A stretch of DNA of 64,000 nucleotides from Inhella proteolytica (GTDB lineage Bacteria; Pseudomonadota; Gammaproteobacteria; Burkholderiales; Burkholderiaceae_C), in assembly GCF_016093275.1 (NCBI RefSeq), contig NZ_JAEDAK010000012.1, positions 62,001-126,000 on the forward strand. Direction: 5' to 3'. The position numbers and the translations under genes were made by a program. The notes under the pieces were generated by a model that saw only the letters and a program-made list of their open reading frames with translations, searched no databases and was not told the DNA's origin. Positions 62,806 to 64,000 of this stretch are shown here, one piece after another; position 1 is the stretch's first letter; each line of letters opens with the position of its first letter.

Positions 62806-64000
62806 TTACATGCTGCGCCGGTACTGCCCACCCACCTCGAACAGGGCCGCGGTGATCTGGCCGAGCGAGCACACGCGCACGGCGTCCATCAGCACCTCGA
62901 ACACATTGCCGTTGTCGATCACCGCCTGCTGCAGGCGCTTCAACATCGGGCCGCTCTGCGCCGCATGGCGCTGCTGGAACTCGGCCAGGCGCGTGAGCTG
63001 CGACTGCTTCTCTTCCTCGGTGGAGCGCGCCAGCTCGATGTGCTCGGGCACCGGGTCGCCGTGCGGGTTGCGGAAGGTGTTCACACCAATGATGGGGTAC
63101 TCGCCGGTGTGCTTGAGCATCTCGTAGTGCATGCTCTCTTCCTGGATCTTGCTGCGCTGGTAGCCGGTCTCCATCGCGCCCAGCACGCCGCCGCGCTCGG
63201 CAATCTTCTCGAACTCGGCCAGCACCGCCTCTTCCACCAGCTCGGTCAGCTCGTCGATGACGAAGGCGCCCTGGTTGGGGTTCTCGTTCTTCGCCAGGCC
63301 CCACTCGCGGTTGATGATGAGCTGGATCGCCATGGCGCGGCGCACGCTCTCTTCGGTGGGTGTGGTGATGGCCTCGTCGTAGGCGTTGGTGTGCAGGCTG
63401 TTGCAGTTGTCGTAGATCGCGATCAGCGCCTGCAGGGTGGTGCGGATGTCGTTGAAGGCGATCTCCTGCGCGTGCAGGCTGCGGCCGCTGGTTTGCACGT
63501 GGTATTTGAGCTTCTGGGACCGTTCGTTGGCGCCGTACTTGTCGCGCATCGCGGTGGCCCAGATGCGGCGCGCCACGCGGCCGAGCACGGTGTACTCGGG
63601 GTCCATGCCGTTGGAGAAGAAGAAGCTCAGGTTGGGCGCGAAGTCGTCAATGTGCATGCCGCGCGCCAGGTAGGCCTCCACGAAGGTGAAGCCGTTCGAG
63701 AGCGTGAAGGCGAGCTGGCTGATGGGGTTCGCGCCGGCCTCGGCGATGTGATAGCCGCTGATCGACACCGAGTAGAAATTGCGCACGTTGTGGTGCACGA
63801 AGTAGCTGGCGATGTCGCCCATCACCTTCAAACTGAACTCGGTGCTGAAGATGCAGGTGTTCTGGCCCTGGTCTTCCTTCAGGATGTCGGCCTGCACGGT
63901 GCCGCGCACATTGGCCAGCACCCATTCACGCACCTTGGCGGCTTCGGTGTCGGTGGGCTCGCGGCCGTTGTCGGCCTTGAACTTCTCCAGCTGCTGGTCG
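62806..64000 (-). CDS. icmF: Fused isobutyryl-CoA mutase IcmF (C-terminal part, 5' end outside the window)
   Basis: The frame is open to the right edge of the window; about 397 residues of the C-terminal substrate-binding barrel are seen. Typical pieces are [19 protein letters not shown] (read as [18 protein letters not shown]), [40 protein letters not shown] and [20 protein letters not shown]. IcmF joins a B12 domain, a MeaI-like GTPase and the mutase large domain in one chain, and interconverts isobutyryl-CoA and n-butyryl-CoA (or pivalyl/isovaleryl). The domains at the N-terminus are not visible, so the fusion is inferred from the close match to IcmF C-termini. A strong terminator follows. 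Confidence 0.85.
   Translation of the reverse strand, partial: DQQLEKFKADNGREPTDTEAAKVREWVLANVRGTVQADILKEDQGQNTCIFSTEFSLKVMGDIASYFVHHNVRNFYSVSISGYHIAEAGANPISQLAFTLSNGFTFVEAYLARGMHIDDFAPNLSFFFSNGMDPEYTVLGRVARRIWATAMRDKYGANERSQKLKYHVQTSGRSLHAQEIAFNDIRTTLQALIAIYDNCNSLHTNAYDEAITTPTEESVRRAMAIQLIINREWGLAKNENPNQGAFVIDELTELVEEAVLAEFEKIAERGGVLGAMETGYQRSKIQEESMHYEMLKHTGEYPIIGVNTFRNPHGDPVPEHIELARSTEEEKQSQLTRLAEFQQRHAAQSGPMLKRLQQAVIDNGNVFEVLMDAVRVCSLGQITAALFEVGGQYRRSM

Overview
The window is very GC-rich (roughly 70 % by eye), densely packed and almost entirely protein-coding. Gene content points to a betaproteobacterium of the order Burkholderiales, probably the Rubrivivax/Leptothrix/Roseateles type: PreT/PreA pyrimidine reduction, ALDH7 plus DUF1338 lysine catabolism, the fused mutase IcmF, TatT-type TRAP transport, a RutR-like regulator, Fur-type boxes and sigma-32 promoters. 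I see no rRNA, tRNA, CRISPR array, insertion sequence or prophage. The window opens inside one gene and closes inside another.

Left part (1-5.2 kb, plus strand): a lysine-degradation operon. It holds a saccharopine/lysine dehydrogenase-like enzyme (partial), an ALDH7 aminoadipate-semialdehyde dehydrogenase, a DUF1338 (HglS-like) 2-oxoadipate decarboxylase, a small membrane protein and an FAD-linked 2-hydroxyglutarate dehydrogenase. Together these would take lysine to 2-oxoglutarate, except for an aminoadipate aminotransferase that is not visible here.

From 5.2 to 13.9 kb (minus strand) lies the reductive pyrimidine pathway: preT, preA, an NCS1 permease, dihydropyrimidinase, a VOC protein and an N-carbamoyl-beta-alanine amidohydrolase. 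A divergent RutR-like TetR regulator sits beside a 16-bp RutR-type palindrome. A ~620-bp imperfect inverted repeat (9.75-10.37 kb) separates preA from the permease. The product, beta-alanine, can be finished by a second cluster at 20.5-24.4 kb (LysR regulator, omega-amino-acid:pyruvate transaminase, malonate-semialdehyde dehydrogenase).

Between and after these: an RTX/DUF4214 secreted protein with a co-translated orphan; an acryloyl-CoA reductase-like MDR enzyme with an alpha/beta hydrolase; an OprB-like porin behind a Fur-like box; a P-loop kinase with a VOC protein; and small Trp-rich/SDR and DUF2807 genes. A minus-strand run (33.25-26.4 kb) starts with tonB behind a perfect 10-bp-arm palindrome that resembles a Fur box. 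It continues with a catecholate-type TonB-dependent receptor, a PiuC-like dioxygenase, a CurA-like reductase, a low-GC orphan and an FMN alpha-hydroxy-acid oxidase.

33.4-43.9 kb: thymidine kinase with a DUF5329 protein; CbpA/CbpM diverging from two Hsp20 genes with sigma-32-like promoters on both sides; a chemotaxis receptor broken by a one-base deletion; an EF-G paralogue; a PQQ-type sugar dehydrogenase lipoprotein; a GST; an OlsB-like acyltransferase; and a YidD-like protein with a Cys-Asp-Ala repeat tail.

43.9-64 kb: an orphan LivM permease, SRPBCC/LysR divergent genes, a C39/papain-like peptidase, and an overlapping guaD-acyl-CoA dehydrogenase-GGDEF operon. Then come a CorA-like membrane protein with an unknown N-terminal domain, a Sel1-SLT transglycosylase, a degenerate GGDEF protein that keeps its I-site, a TatT-TatP-fused DctQM TRAP operon, a second degenerate GGDEF protein, two periplasmic binding-like proteins, and the C-terminal part of IcmF. 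The least explained items are the inverted-repeat element, the CorA-like protein, the degenerate GGDEF pair, the Cys-rich YidD tail, the palindrome upstream of the broken chemoreceptor, and the small orphan genes.
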